Of a DNA stretch of 27,047 nt, positions 8,808-17,622 are shown piece after piece. The DNA lies in contig CAXKVV010001911.1 in NCBI GenBank assembly GCA_964058805.1, forward strand, positions 1 through 27,047, written 5' to 3'. Source of the stretch: Schoenoplectus triqueter. Lineage: Eukaryota; Streptophyta; Magnoliopsida; Poales; Cyperaceae. The position numbers were made by a program, and so were the translations under genes. Every line of letters starts with the position of its first letter. The first letter of the stretch is position 1. The notes below the pieces were generated by a model. The model had not been told where the DNA came from. It ran no database searches and saw only the letters and a list, made by a program, of their open reading frames with translations.

Positions 8808-11800
8808 CTCCCCCTCAAGTTGGACTCAAATAGATTAATCGAGCCCAACTTGCTTAGTATCCTCTGGTGATCTGCTCTGCCAAGTGCTTTGGTGAAGATA
8901 TCTGCTAATTGCTCATGACTTCTAACAAATGGTGTTTCAAGTTCTCCTGACTGCACTTTTTCTCTGACAAAGTGACAATCAACCTCAATATGCTTCGTTA
9001 TCTCGTGAAACACTGGATTAGATGCAATATGTCGTGCAGCTTGATTATCACAGTACATCTTCATGGTCACTGTGAGTTCTATCTTCATGTCCCTGAGTAA
9101 GTGCTTGATCCAAATAAGCTCACTAGCTGTGGATGCCATAGCCCTATATTCTGCTTCTGCACTTGACCTTGCTACAACATTCTGCTTCTTACTTTTCCAT
9201 GTGACCAAGTTGCCACCTACGAATGTACAAAATCCGGTGGTTGATTTTCTGTCACAGCTTCCGGCCCAATCTGCATCAGAAAAACCAACCACATTATTAG
9301 AATTACCTTTCCTCATCCAAATTCCTTGACCTGGAGTGCCTTTGAGATATCTCAGTATTCTATCGATAGCACTCAAGTGATTGGTGCGTGGAGCATGCAT
9401 AAATTGGCTTACGACACTTACCGCAAATGCGATGTCAGGTCTTGTAACCGTGAGGTAAATTAATTTTCCAACCAACCTTTGATAATGTCCTATGTCAGGC
9501 AATGACTCACCATTTTCTAAACCTAGTTTAGTGTTTGTTTCCATTGGGGTATTGGCTGGTTTGACTCCTAATTTACCAGTTTCTTTTAACAGGTCAATAA
9601 TATATTTTCGTTGAGATAGAAATAAGCCTTTTCTTGAATGAGTTATTTCTATTCCAAGAAAATATGAGAGTTTTCCAAGATCCTTGATGTCGAACTCATC
9701 TTTCAAACATTTCTTAACCCTTTTAATTTCTTCATTGTCATTGCCGGTAATGATGATATCATCAACATAGACAAGAACAATAATGGTGGTGTTTTGTGAG
9801 TGCTTGATAAACATAGAAGAATCTGCTGTACCTTTAATAAAATTATTTTTTAAAAGAGAAAAACTTAGCTTGGCATACCATGCTCTTGGAGATTGTTTTA
9901 GACCATAGATTGCCTTTTTTAGCCTGCATACCAATGATGGGTTTGATGCATTTTTATGTCCCGGAGGGAGAGTCATATAGACTTCTTCTTCCAGAATCCC
10001 TTGGAGGAATGCATTTTTTACATCCATTTGATACAAATCCCATCCTAAATTGGTGGCCACTGATAATAATATTCTAACCGTGCTCATCTTGGCTACTGGT
10101 GCAAAAGTTTCTTGGTAGTCAATACCATAGATTTGGGTAAATCCTTTGGCCACTAATCTAGCCTTATATCTTTCAACTGTACCATCACTGTGGTATTTGA
10201 TTTTGTATACCCATTTACATCCTACGGGTTTTTTTCCTTTTGGTAAAGGGACTATGTCCCATGTATCATTTTTTTCTAAGGCTAGAAGCTCTTCTTTCAT
10301 AGCCTTTCGCGAAGTGGTGCTTTGATTAGCTTCACAATAATTGGTTGGTTCAGTGTGGTTAGCTATGTTACTCAAGTATGCCTGGTATTCTGATGTTACC
10401 TTCTCATAAGATAAGAAATCTTGGATTGGATACATCACCTGATGAGATACATAATCCTGTAATCTGACTGGAGGGCGAGTTTGTCGTGTAGAACGTCTCA
10501 AGGCAATTTCTTCTTGTGTTGATTCTTCACTTGTCTCACTTTCCTCAGTTTCTCCCCCTGAAGGAATTGCGCTTGTTGCGCTAACTTCCTCTTCCTCCAA
10601 GTGTTCAACATGTTCTTGATTTGTTTCTTCGGGAAACATAAGATTATTTGAAGGTAATATAATGGATTGACTTTGTGGGATTTCCTGTTCTTTGGTTTGG
10701 TAATATGGTTGATTTTCAAAAAATGCTACATCTCTTGAGTAATAAGTCTTATGATTTTTTGGATCATAACACTTATACCCTTTCTTTTGTGAGGAATATC
10801 CTAGAAATATGGCCTTGGTTGAATTTTTATCTAGTTTATCTTGTCTCTTTATGTGCACAAAACATGTGCATCCAAATACCCGTATGTGATCGAGGTCAAT
10901 TTTTCTTCCTTTAAGAATTTCCAAAGGGCTCATATTTTTTAATTTTGCATTTGGTAATCTATTTATAAGATAAGTCGCTGTTAGCACTGCATCTGACCAA
11001 TAAGTTTTTGGGACATTACTTTGAAAGAGAAGTGATCTAGTGACCTCAAGTAGATGACGATTTTTTCGTTCGGAAACTCCATTTTGCTCAGGTGTATTAA
11101 TACATGTAGTTTGATGTAAAATACCCTTTAATTTAAAAAATTCAGTGAAATTTTTGTTTACATATTCAGTTCCATTATCTGATCTAAAAATCTTAATTTT
11201 TGCATTATATTGATTTTCGATAAAATTAGAAAATTCTTGGAAATATGTGAAAACTTCATTTTTTCCTTTTAAAAGATAAATCCAAGTAGTGCGGGAAAAA
11301 TCATCAATGAATGTGACAAAATACTTAAAACTATTGTAAGAATCAATAGGGGCCGGTCCCCAAACATCAGAGTGAATTAAGTCGAAACATTTTTCTGATA
11401 CACTGGTGGATAAAGAAAAAGGTAACCTAGTTTGTTTTGAAAATTTGCAAACATCGCAATTACTTGAGTCTAGGTTATAACAAAAAAGTTTGTTTAAAAT
11501 TTGGTCAGATGGGTGACCAAATCTCCAATGCAATAACTTGTCACGGTCTACCGGACTTAATGACACAAAACATCTATTGGAGTTTTCTTCAAGACAGTAA
11601 AGGCCATTTTTTAAAAAACCCTCACCAATCGTCTTCCCTGATTCTCGATCCTGAAAGGTCACTTTACTTGGTGAGAATATGACATTGCACTTCAAATCTT
11701 GAATAATTTTACTAACTGATAATAGATTTGAGTTAAACTCGGGTAGACACAATATGTTATTTATGGTTTTTGTAAATAATTTGGTTGAGCCTATACCATG

Positions 11801-11827
11801 TACTCTAACCTTATCATTGTTGGCCAC
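8795..11827 (-). CDS. pol: Copia polyprotein, main part: protease C-end, integrase, reverse transcriptase, RNase H
   Basis: This open stretch of about 1010 codons continues the frame of the gag part after one TAA codon. Its first codon here is GTG, not a true start. Counting from it, the integrase zinc finger has H100, H105, C124 and C127, followed by the catalytic triad D154, D217 and E253 (HSDVWGP, RSDNGTEY, NGVSERKN). The long acidic linker after residue 400 leads into reverse transcriptase, with D602 in MDVKNAF and YVDD at 687-690. RNase H follows with SDADWAG (D851), AEAEY (E891/E893) and YCDN (D927). The stop lies 13 bases inside the 3' LTR, which is common in copia elements. All catalytic residues are present. 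As it stands it can be made only by read-through of the upstream stop, or not at all. Confidence 0.95.
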   Translation of the reverse strand: MANNDKVRVHGIGSTKLFTKTINNILCLPEFNSNLLSVSKIIQDLKCNVIFSPSKVTFQDRESGKTIGEGFLKNGLYCLEENSNRCFVSLSPVDRDKLLHWRFGHPSDQILNKLFCYNLDSSNCDVCKFSKQTRLPFSLSTSVSEKCFDLIHSDVWGPAPIDSYNSFKYFVTFIDDFSRTTWIYLLKGKNEVFTYFQEFSNFIENQYNAKIKIFRSDNGTEYVNKNFTEFFKLKGILHQTTCINTPEQNGVSERKNRHLLEVTRSLLFQSNVPKTYWSDAVLTATYLINRLPNAKLKNMSPLEILKGRKIDLDHIRVFGCTCFVHIKRQDKLDKNSTKAIFLGYSSQKKGYKCYDPKNHKTYYSRDVAFFENQPYYQTKEQEIPQSQSIILPSNNLMFPEETNQEHVEHLEEEEVSATSAIPSGGETEESETSEESTQEEIALRRSTRQTRPPVRLQDYVSHQVMYPIQDFLSYEKVTSEYQAYLSNIANHTEPTNYCEANQSTTSRKAMKEELLALEKNDTWDIVPLPKGKKPVGCKWVYKIKYHSDGTVERYKARLVAKGFTQIYGIDYQETFAPVAKMSTVRILLSVATNLGWDLYQMDVKNAFLQGILEEEVYMTLPPGHKNASNPSLVCRLKKAIYGLKQSPRAWYAKLSFSLLKNNFIKGTADSSMFIKHSQNTTIIVLVYVDDIIITGNDNEEIKRVKKCLKDEFDIKDLGKLSYFLGIEITHSRKGLFLSQRKYIIDLLKETGKLGVKPANTPMETNTKLGLENGESLPDIGHYQRLVGKLIYLTVTRPDIAFAVSVVSQFMHAPRTNHLSAIDRILRYLKGTPGQGIWMRKGNSNNVVGFSDADWAGSCDRKSTTGFCTFVGGNLVTWKSKKQNVVARSSAEAEYRAMASTASELIWIKHLLRDMKIELTVTMKMYCDNQAARHIASNPVFHEITKHIEVDCHFVREKVQSGELETPFVRSHEQLADIFTKALGRADHQRILSKLGSINLFESNLRGSVEK
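8808..8818 (-). other. Polypurine tract of the copia element
   Basis: On the minus strand TTGAGGGGGAG directly precedes the 3' LTR start TGTTGAG. This is the plus-strand primer site usual for copia elements. The pol frame runs through it. Confidence 0.9.
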
Positions 11828-11848
11828 AGTTACATATTGTGAATTTTT

Positions 11849-13129
11849 TTATTTTTCAAAATTTTGTAACTTAGTTTGGTCATAGGTCATGTGGTCCGTG
11901 GCACCAGAGTCTATAATCCATCCTTTTGAATTTTGACACAAATTGATAATTTTTTGTACAAGCTTCTTGCACAAAATGTGATCTAAATTATTTTGATAAT
12001 TATTTTTTGAACAAACTGAGGAAGTCAAACCCTTTGATGAATAAAAAGTAGAAACAGTTTTAGAAAAACCTTTGCTGTTTTCGGTCCAGTTCTGTTGCTG
12101 CAACATGGCATTTAATTGAGATAGCAGCTTGGTTAACTGTGCACCGTTCGTCATAGAAGATCCTTTCAAGTCGCACCCTTGATTACTTGGTTTATTCTCT
12201 GTGTCCACTGAGTCAAGTTCAACCTCTCTCACTTCAGCTTTTCCGCCAAAGCCCTTTCTATCTTCTCTCTTTCTCGCGCCGCCATGATAGTTCCCTCTTT
12301 CTTCCTTTGGTCGCGCCGGCCGGAGATGAGGGTGAAGGACCCAGCACCCGTCTCGGTTGTGCCCTGCTCTTCTGCAGTGGTCGCACCAGTCAACATTTGC
12401 TGGGGTTCCTCTTGTCTTCGCCGCGCCTCTAGGATTTGCGATTTGAGCTTTAAAAATTCTGATGTCTTGGCTTTCTGGCGCTTGAGAGTTCATGAGTTGT
12501 CGCCGTGACTCCTCTTGACCGACCCTTGCCACCACATCATCGAAACTTGGCATCTCATTCGAATTAAGGATTTGGGCACGGATTGCATCGTAGCTACCAT
12601 CTAATGCCCCCAGATAAGTTAAAATAAGATCCATTTCGTTTCTTTTTTGGATTTCAATGGGATCTGTGGTTGGTGGTAAATAGAGGTTGAGTTCCTCCCA
12701 TTTTGACACAATTTCGGTTACGAGTTGGCTGTTTGTTTGATTGCTTTGCTTTGTTTGGATTAATTCTTGCTTGAGACTGAAAATATGGGAGAAATTTTTC
12801 TGTTGGCCGTAGAGTCTTTTGGCTTTGTCCCATACTTCTTTTGAGGAGTTAAAATACATGAACATGTTGGCTATTTGAGGTTCCATGGTGCTCAGCAACC
12901 ATGACATGACCATATGGTCTGAGGTTTGCCATTCTTCTATTTTGTTGGTCTCTTCGTCTGTGATTTTTAAGGGATCTTTGGGTATCGGTTTCTGTTTGGT
13001 ACCATTGATAAACCCTGATTTCCCTTTTCCACTAAGTCCGATTGTTATCTGTCTGGACCATGGAATGTAATTTTTATTGCCACTGAGGACAACAGTTGTT
13101 AGTTTGGTGTTATCAGAACCAAGGGACAT
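11849..13129 (-). CDS. gag: Copia Gag plus protease active site, ended by a premature stop
   Basis: The frame of 426 codons starts at an ATG 308 bases inside the 5' LTR edge. It has the copia Gag signature (LSGNKNYIPWSRQITIGLSG near residues 16-34, WEELNLYLPP near 144) and a CCHC zinc knuckle, CDHCRRAGHNRDGC (C249, C252, H257, C262), which binds RNA. At residues 405-414 WIIDSGATDHM is the aspartic protease active site. Ten or so residues later the frame meets TAA (11849-11851) and then continues open in the same frame into the rest of the protease and pol. The position, inside the protease rather than between Gag and protease, argues for a nonsense mutation and not a designed boundary. Confidence 0.93.
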   Translation of the reverse strand: MSLGSDNTKLTTVVLSGNKNYIPWSRQITIGLSGKGKSGFINGTKQKPIPKDPLKITDEETNKIEEWQTSDHMVMSWLLSTMEPQIANMFMYFNSSKEVWDKAKRLYGQQKNFSHIFSLKQELIQTKQSNQTNSQLVTEIVSKWEELNLYLPPTTDPIEIQKRNEMDLILTYLGALDGSYDAIRAQILNSNEMPSFDDVVARVGQEESRRQLMNSQAPESQDIRIFKAQIANPRGAAKTRGTPANVDWCDHCRRAGHNRDGCWVLHPHLRPARPKEERGNYHGGARKREDRKGFGGKAEVREVELDSVDTENKPSNQGCDLKGSSMTNGAQLTKLLSQLNAMLQQQNWTENSKGFSKTVSTFYSSKGLTSSVCSKNNYQNNLDHILCKKLVQKIINLCQNSKGWIIDSGATDHMTYDQTKLQNFEK

Positions 13130-13436
13130 GATTTGATGATTCTAGTATGGGCTGTCAATGTGTGAGTCTTTGCTAGTTTTTTCGGTTTTTTTTTTTTGGT
13201 AAGAATAGAGAAACAATTTGGAACAGGAAGGTTTACTGATAAGACAGAAAGGTTTGAATTTGCTGATTTGGAATTTTACTAAGAACAGAAAAAAAATGAA
13301 TTTACTGATCCTTTGATTTTTCTGATGTTGAGGAAAGGTGTCTGGCTCTTTGACTTTTGGCTCTTAGCTCTTGGCTCTTGGCTCTTGCCCTTTCTCTCTT
13401 GGCTCTTGATCTTTTACTGGTGCAGGAATGAAAACT
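13130..13436 (-). other. Copia 5' leader with short tandem repeats
   Basis: This untranslated stretch between the primer site and gag has repeated GGCTCTTG units on the plus strand (about 13340-13410; CAAGAGCC on the element strand). It would contain packaging and dimerisation signals of the RNA, though none can be singled out. No ORF of note. Confidence 0.7.
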
Positions 13437-13448
13437 GCTCTGATACCA
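13437..13448 (-). other. Primer binding site for initiator-Met tRNA
   Basis: On the element strand TGGTATCAGAGC immediately follows the 5' LTR end TTTTAACA. It is complementary to the 3' end of plant initiator methionine tRNA, the usual copia primer. Confidence 0.95.
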
Positions 13449-13725
13449 TGTTAAAATGTGTGGAATTAAGAGAATATGATGAACAATGTTTATTGAGTTG
13501 TTGTAATTTACAAGAAGGCACTGTAGCGTCTTATATAGAAGAAAAATAACAGTTGCCTAAAATCCTATCCAACGGTTCCCTATAGGCTATTATAACGTTC
13601 AATTCCTAAAATAGAAAAGGCAGATAGAGGTAAGAGTTGCTCTCTGCTTTTTCCTAAAATAGTCAATGAGACTATTAATTCAAATTGGTTCTTAACTTAA
13701 GTTTTATTATTTTTATTTCTCAACA
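13449..13725 (-). repeat. 5' LTR of the copia element (277 bp)
   Basis: It is identical by eye to 8531-8807, with the same TATA box (CTATATAAG, 13530-13538) driving transcription leftward into gag. It ends at the TTAGT duplication. Confidence 0.97.
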
Positions 13726-13730
13726 TTAGT
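13726..13730. repeat. Target site duplication TTAGT, right of copia element
   Basis: This matches 8526-8530. Removing the element and one copy rejoins AAATAGTAG-TTAGT-ACTTGATCATGC. Confidence 0.95.
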
Positions 13731-14247
13731 ACTTGATCATGCATGGTATAAATGCTTGGAAAGACGGGCAGATGATGACATTTAATGTTGAATATGAAAA
13801 CGCTGAGCTGGGGGCCCAGTAACTTCCGAAATTGATTGAAGCTGTTGAATGTGCAACGCAGATGCACAAGGAGAAAATAATGACTATTTTCTAGATTTAT
13901 CACTAACCGACTTTGAAGCAGATACTATGGATGGAGCTCAAGTAAAGCAAACAAGATCAAAGTATCCACTCCCATAGGAGTACCCGTAGCACTCTCGAGA
14001 AAATCCTATGTCTGAATACTAGATTCCACAACCATTATAGAGACTCAATCCAGCTTTAAAATATAATCATATTTTTTAGACTGGAATCAAATAGTAGCGT
14101 TGTTTTAAAATTCTTGTTTATAAAAGCAACTAATGTAATAATACATACAAGCTTTTAAAAATAAAGTACATCTTTTCAACAAGCTAAATATGCGATGACA
14201 AAGATACTCAAAATAGAAAGCTTTGAGGATTTATAGTATAACATTTT
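13731..14247. promoter_or_regulatory. Displaced distal promoter region of the UGT gene
   Basis: Before the copia insertion this lay within about 140 bases and further upstream of the UGT start. It begins with the second RY repeat, TTGATCATGCATGG (13733-13746). The rest is AT-rich with no gene recognised; a short minus frame at 13697-13903 starts in unrelated sequence and ends inside the LTR, so it is not real. Confidence 0.45.
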
Positions 14248-14473
14248 TTAAGCCACCATTTTTAATTTTTTAAAATGATGTTTAAGTATTGAATATATTA
14301 TTATTATTTTTAGAGTTGATTTTCAAAAATTAAAAATGGTGGCTTAAAAAGCTTAAAACGCTCCAAATTTTTGCATCCCATTAGATTTTCATATAAAGAA
14401 TTTAATGAGAATGAGAAATTAAAATTTCGAGATGATTTGATATGTTTTTTGAGTTAAGCTCACGGTATCTCCA
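14248..14473. mobile_element. Half of a foldback element (TGAGTTAAGCTCAC-end family)
   Basis: The right part matches the right half of the intact element at 14897-15250, ending GAGTTAAGCTCACGGTATCT before a (TA)n run. At its centre TTAAGCCACCATTTTTAA (14248-14265) is exactly complementary to TTAAAAATGGTGGCTTAA (14330-14347). The left arm is missing. Confidence 0.65.
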
Positions 14474-14474
14474 C

Positions 14475-14500
14475 TATATATATATATATATATATATATA
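14475..14500. repeat. (TA)n microsatellite
   Basis: A pure TA run separates two unlike foldback elements. Confidence 0.95.
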
Positions 14501-14880
14501 GTGAGAGAGAAAGAGTAAGACTATAGTGCTATGGATCATTTCTTCATTCTTAAAGTCTAAATAGTCAATTTAAACTCTTAAAATGATTTATATATGAAAA
14601 TCTAGTTGAAGATCAAATTATTTTTTAAAACCTTTCCCTATTTTTTAGGATAATTTGAAAATTATTTGATTTAATTATTATGAGCCGTTCAAAAAAGTTA
14701 TTTTTTAACTATCTAAAAAAATAGTAAATTTTTTAAAATAATATATAAAATTTGGTCTTCAACTAGATTTCATATTAAAATCATTTTGAGTTGTTCATAT
14801 CAATCATTTAGACCTTAAGAATGAAGAAACGATCCCTAGCACAAAAGGGATATGTGCTATGCATAATACCATATCTCAAG
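14501..14880. mobile_element. Foldback element, diverged relative of the GTTTGGCTACGG family
   Basis: Near the left end GGATCATTTCTTCATTCTTA faces the complement of TAAGAATGAAGAAACGATCC near 14816-14836. The inner core has the family phrases TAAAATTTGGTC and GATTTAATTATTATGAGCC. It is bounded by (TA)n on both sides. The terminal GTGCT palindrome of the family is decayed here. Confidence 0.65.
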
Positions 14881-14882
14881 TC

Positions 14883-14897
14883 ATATATATATATATA
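14883..14897. repeat. (TA)n microsatellite
   Basis: A short TA run shared between two elements. Confidence 0.85.
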
Positions 14898-15250
14898 GTA
14901 AAGACTGTGAGCTTAACTCAAAAAGTACATCAAATCATCTCCAAATTTTAATTTATCATCCTCATTAAATTTTTTATATGAAAATCTTATGGGATGCAAA
15001 ATTTTGGAGTGTTTTGAGTTTTTTAAGTCATTGTTTTTAATTTTTTAAAATGATGTTCAAATATTAAATATATTATTATTATTTTTAGAGTTGATTTTCA
15101 AAAATTAGAAACCATGACTTAAAAAGTTCAAAACACTCCAAATTTTTGCATCCCATAAGATTTTCATATAAAAAATTTAATGAGTATGATAAATTAAAAT
15201 TTAGAGATGATTTGATATGTTTTTTGAGTTAAGCTCACAGTATCTTTACT
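14897..15250. mobile_element. Intact foldback element, 354 bp, AGTAAAGA ends
   Basis: The left end AGTAAAGACTGTGAGCTTAA is the complement, with small differences, of the right end TTAAGCTCACAGTATCTTTACT. The arms remain complementary almost to the centre (CAAATCATCTCCAAATTTTA against TAAAATTTAGAGATGATTTG). A transcript would fold into one long hairpin. It has (TA)n on the left and (CT)n(AT)n on the right. No coding capacity. Confidence 0.8.
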
Positions 15251-15284
15251 CTCTCTCTCTATATATATATATACATATATATAG
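15251..15284. repeat. (CT)n(AT)n compound microsatellite
   Basis: Five CT units are followed by an interrupted AT run (one ATAC). Confidence 0.9.
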
Positions 15285-15285
15285 T

Positions 15286-15623
15286 GAGTCTATAGTGTTT
15301 CACGAAAATCTCCCGTGTTTCATAACCATATCTCGAATTTGAAAGTCCAAATGGCTGATCCAAACGTTGAACACGATCTTCATATTTAAATATCTTTAGA
15401 GATCAAATTTTATATTTTTTAGATGGGTGAAAAATCACTAATATTGAATGGTGCATAAATTATTAAATCAGCAAACTTTGTAGCCATATAAAAAATAGCA
15501 AAAAATTCAAAAAATATATAAAATTTGAACTCTAAGGATATTTCAATATGAAGATTATGTTCAATATTTTGGATCGGCTGTTTAGACTTTTAAATTCGAG
15601 ATACATATGCGAAACACCATAGA

Positions 15624-15626
<3 letters not shown>
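15286..15626. mobile_element. Intact foldback element, 341 bp, GAGTCTATAGTGTTTC ends
   Basis: The first 16 bases (15286-15301) and the complement of the last 16 (15611-15626) differ at one position. Although its ends are unlike those of the GTTTGGCTACGG family, its interior carries the same phrase CAAATTTTATATTTTTTAG (15404-15422; compare 1203-1219) and AAATATATAAAATTTG on the other arm. It is bounded by (TA)n and by (CT)n(AT)n. Confidence 0.8.

Positions 15627-15661
<35 letters not shown>
15625..15661. repeat. (TC)n(TA)n compound microsatellite
   Basis: The TC run begins in the last bases of the preceding element and passes into TA. Confidence 0.9.
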
Positions 15662-15662
<1 letters not shown>

Positions 15663-15993
15663 AAGTCTAAAATACAACGTGTTGCACAGATGCGTCTGTG
15701 TACCACGTTAAAATCTCAAACTTCAAGTTAAAAATGAACAGTCCAAACCGTCCAATTATTCTTCATATCAAACTCTCATAGAAAATCAATATATATATAT
15801 ATATATACATATATTTTGTAAATTTTTTGGGCCAAGAGAAAGTTGCTTGATTTAAGGATTTTGAATCATCCAATAGTGATATTTTATATTTTAAAAAATA
15901 TAAAATTTAATTTTTTTACAAGAGTTTGGTGTGGAAAATAAATTGAACAGATTAGATCAGTATTTTTAACTTGAAATTTAAGATTTTAGACTT

Positions 15994-15994
<1 letters not shown>
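15662..15994. mobile_element. Foldback element, 333 bp, AAAGTCTAAAAT ends
   Basis: AAAGTCTAAAAT (15662-15673) is exactly complementary to ATTTTAGACTTT (15983-15994). Sub-terminal CTCAAACTTCAAGTTAAAAATG is complementary with differences to TATTTTTAACTTGAAATTTAAG. It contains an internal (AT)n run near 15789-15815. Flanked by (TA)n on the left and (TC)n(TA)n on the right. Confidence 0.75.
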
Positions 15995-16026
<32 letters not shown>

Positions 16027-16050
16027 GTATGTATAAATATATGTATATAT
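15995..16050. repeat. (TC)n(TA)n compound microsatellite, degenerate TA part
   Basis: CT units followed by AT units with GTATGTATAAATATATGT interruptions. Confidence 0.9.
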
Positions 16051-16452
16051 AGAATTAGGCTATAGTGCTACGCGTATCACGGATGATCTGTGTGCTACAG
16101 ACCATTTATCCATCTTTAAAGTTTAAATGATTAATCCGGCTGGCCATAATATTTTTCATATGAAAAATATAGTTGGAGATTAATTTTTATATATTTTTAG
16201 ATTTTTTACTATTTTTTTTGATAGTTAGAAAATCACTTGATTTAATTATTATGAGCCATCCAAATAAAATAATTTTCTAGTAATCTAAAAAAATAGTAAA
16301 TTTTTTAAAAATATATAAAATTTGATCCCCAACTGGATTTTTGTATAAAAACACTTTTATCAGTTGAATCAATCATTTGAACTTTGAAGACGGAGAAATA
16401 ATTCATAGCACACGGACCATCCGTACTGCGCGTAGCATTGTAGACCCTTTAT

Positions 16453-16455
<3 letters not shown>
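16051..16455. mobile_element. Foldback element, 405 bp, GGCTATAGTGCTACGCG family
   Basis: The left end GGCTATAGTGCTACGCGTATC and right end TACTGCGCGTAGCATTGTAGACC are inverted repeats of the same family as 757-1474, with the 16-bp palindrome partly decayed. The core phrases TTTTTCATATGAAAAATA, GATTTAATTATTATGAGCC and TATAAAATTTGATCCCCAACT are present. Flanked by (TC)n(TA)n on both sides. Confidence 0.75.

Positions 16456-16521
<66 letters not shown>
16454..16521. repeat. (TC)n(TA)n(GA)n palindromic microsatellite
   Basis: TC run, TA run and GA run in succession; the tract as a whole is self-complementary. It joins the right end of one element to the left end of the next. Confidence 0.95.
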
Positions 16522-16523
<2 letters not shown>

Positions 16524-17609
16524 TTTGGCTATGGTGCTACGCATAGCACGGATGACCCATGTGTTATGGACCGTTTCTCCATCATTAAAGTTTAAATGGT
16601 TGATCCTACCAGTCATATTATTTTTCATTTAAAAATCTTGTGGGGCATCAAATTTCATATTTTTTAGGATTTTTTACTTTTTTTTAAGATAGCAATAAAA
16701 TGACTTTTTTGAATGACTCATAATAATTAAATTAAATAAAGTGATTTTCTAGCTTTCTTAAAAAATAGTAAACAAATTCTAAAAAATATAAAATTTGGTC
16801 CCCAACTAGATTTTCATGTGAAAAATATTTTGACCAGTCGGATCGACTATTTGAACTTTGAAGATGGAGAAAAGATCCGTAGCACACGTAGGGATGACAA
16901 TGGGCCGGGTCAGGCCGGGTTTATGTCTAACCCGAAACCCGGCTCATCTTTTAAAACCATCGGTCCCGCCTACCCGGCCCTTACCTTTGGGTCTAAATTT
17001 GATGACCCGACCCGACCATGATGCTTGATGGACCTACCCGCCCGTACCCGCTACGGCTCGACTTTGTCAACGATATTTGGTGCTATATTTTTTAATTAAA
17101 TTATTACATAATCAATTAATAATTTCTTTGGTTAATTATTTTTCTCTTCTTAATATTATATATTTAGAGAATGATTATTGTATTTAAACTAAAATGTTAT
17201 TAAATATTTACACTATCATAATATAAGTTATTTTTTAAGTCTAAAAATTATTAAATATTTATAGCAACTCAAGTACACAATTATAAATTATGATATTTAA
17301 TTAAAAGAATTAATTTAAATAAATATTATATAAGTTAAATTATTAATTTTATCTAATTTGATAAATTACTTATATACAATTATACAAAATATATATAAAT
17401 ACATATTACATGTTATTGATTTTATGGGTCGGGCGGGCGGGTCTCACCCTAAACCCATACCTTTCCGGCTCGTCCTTTGACCCGGCCCGGCCCTACCCAT
17501 TTGACCTCCGAGCCGGGTGGGTCCGGATAGGCTAGACGAGCTATGGGCTTTATTAACATCCCTAAGCACACGGGCCATTTGTGTTACGCGTAACAACTGT
17601 AGCCAAACT
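16522..17609. mobile_element. Foldback element with AGTTTGGCTA ends, split by a nested insertion
   Basis: The left end AGTTTGGCTATGGTGCTACG (16522-16541) and right end ending GTAGCCAAACT (17609) are inverted repeats matching 757-1474. The interior is interrupted by the element at 16889-17564; without it the length would be about 404 bp. The unoccupied site TAGCACACGGGCCATCCG is preserved in the related element near 1431-1447. Confidence 0.8.
16889..17564. mobile_element. hAT-like non-autonomous element, 676 bp, nested
   Basis: The ends are TAGGGATGACAATGGGCC and, on the opposite strand, TAGGGATGTTAATAAAGCCC. The 8-bp target duplication AGCACACG lies at 16881-16888 and 17565-17572, the length typical of hAT. 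Both sub-terminal regions are rich in GGGCCGGGT/ACCCGACCCG, around an AT-rich middle (17090-17420) with no ORF. The short plus frame 16818-17021 that crosses the left boundary is therefore an artefact. Confidence 0.88.
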
Positions 17610-17622
17610 ATATATATATATA
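17610..17622. repeat. (TA)n microsatellite
   Basis: A short TA run between the preceding element and the next half element. Confidence 0.85.

Larger units (their letters stand above)
8531..13725 (-). mobile_element. Ty1/copia LTR retrotransposon, 5195 bp, near-complete and recent
   Basis: The element has two 277-bp LTRs that are identical by eye, a TTAGT target duplication, a primer site complementary to initiator-Met tRNA, a polypurine tract, and gag-protease-integrase-RT-RNase H in copia order. It reads right to left. The coding frame is continuous except for one TAA at 11849-11851. Identical LTRs mean insertion happened recently on an evolutionary scale. It sits 135 bases upstream of the UGT start codon in the same orientation, so its 3' LTR faces the gene. 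Confidence 0.97.

Noticed and set aside
13313..13549. Plus-strand frame across the copia leader and 5' LTR
   Set aside because: It runs antisense to the element through non-coding leader and LTR sequence.
16818..17021. Plus frame crossing into the GC-rich repeat
   Set aside because: It crosses the boundary of the nested hAT-like element and is not a gene.
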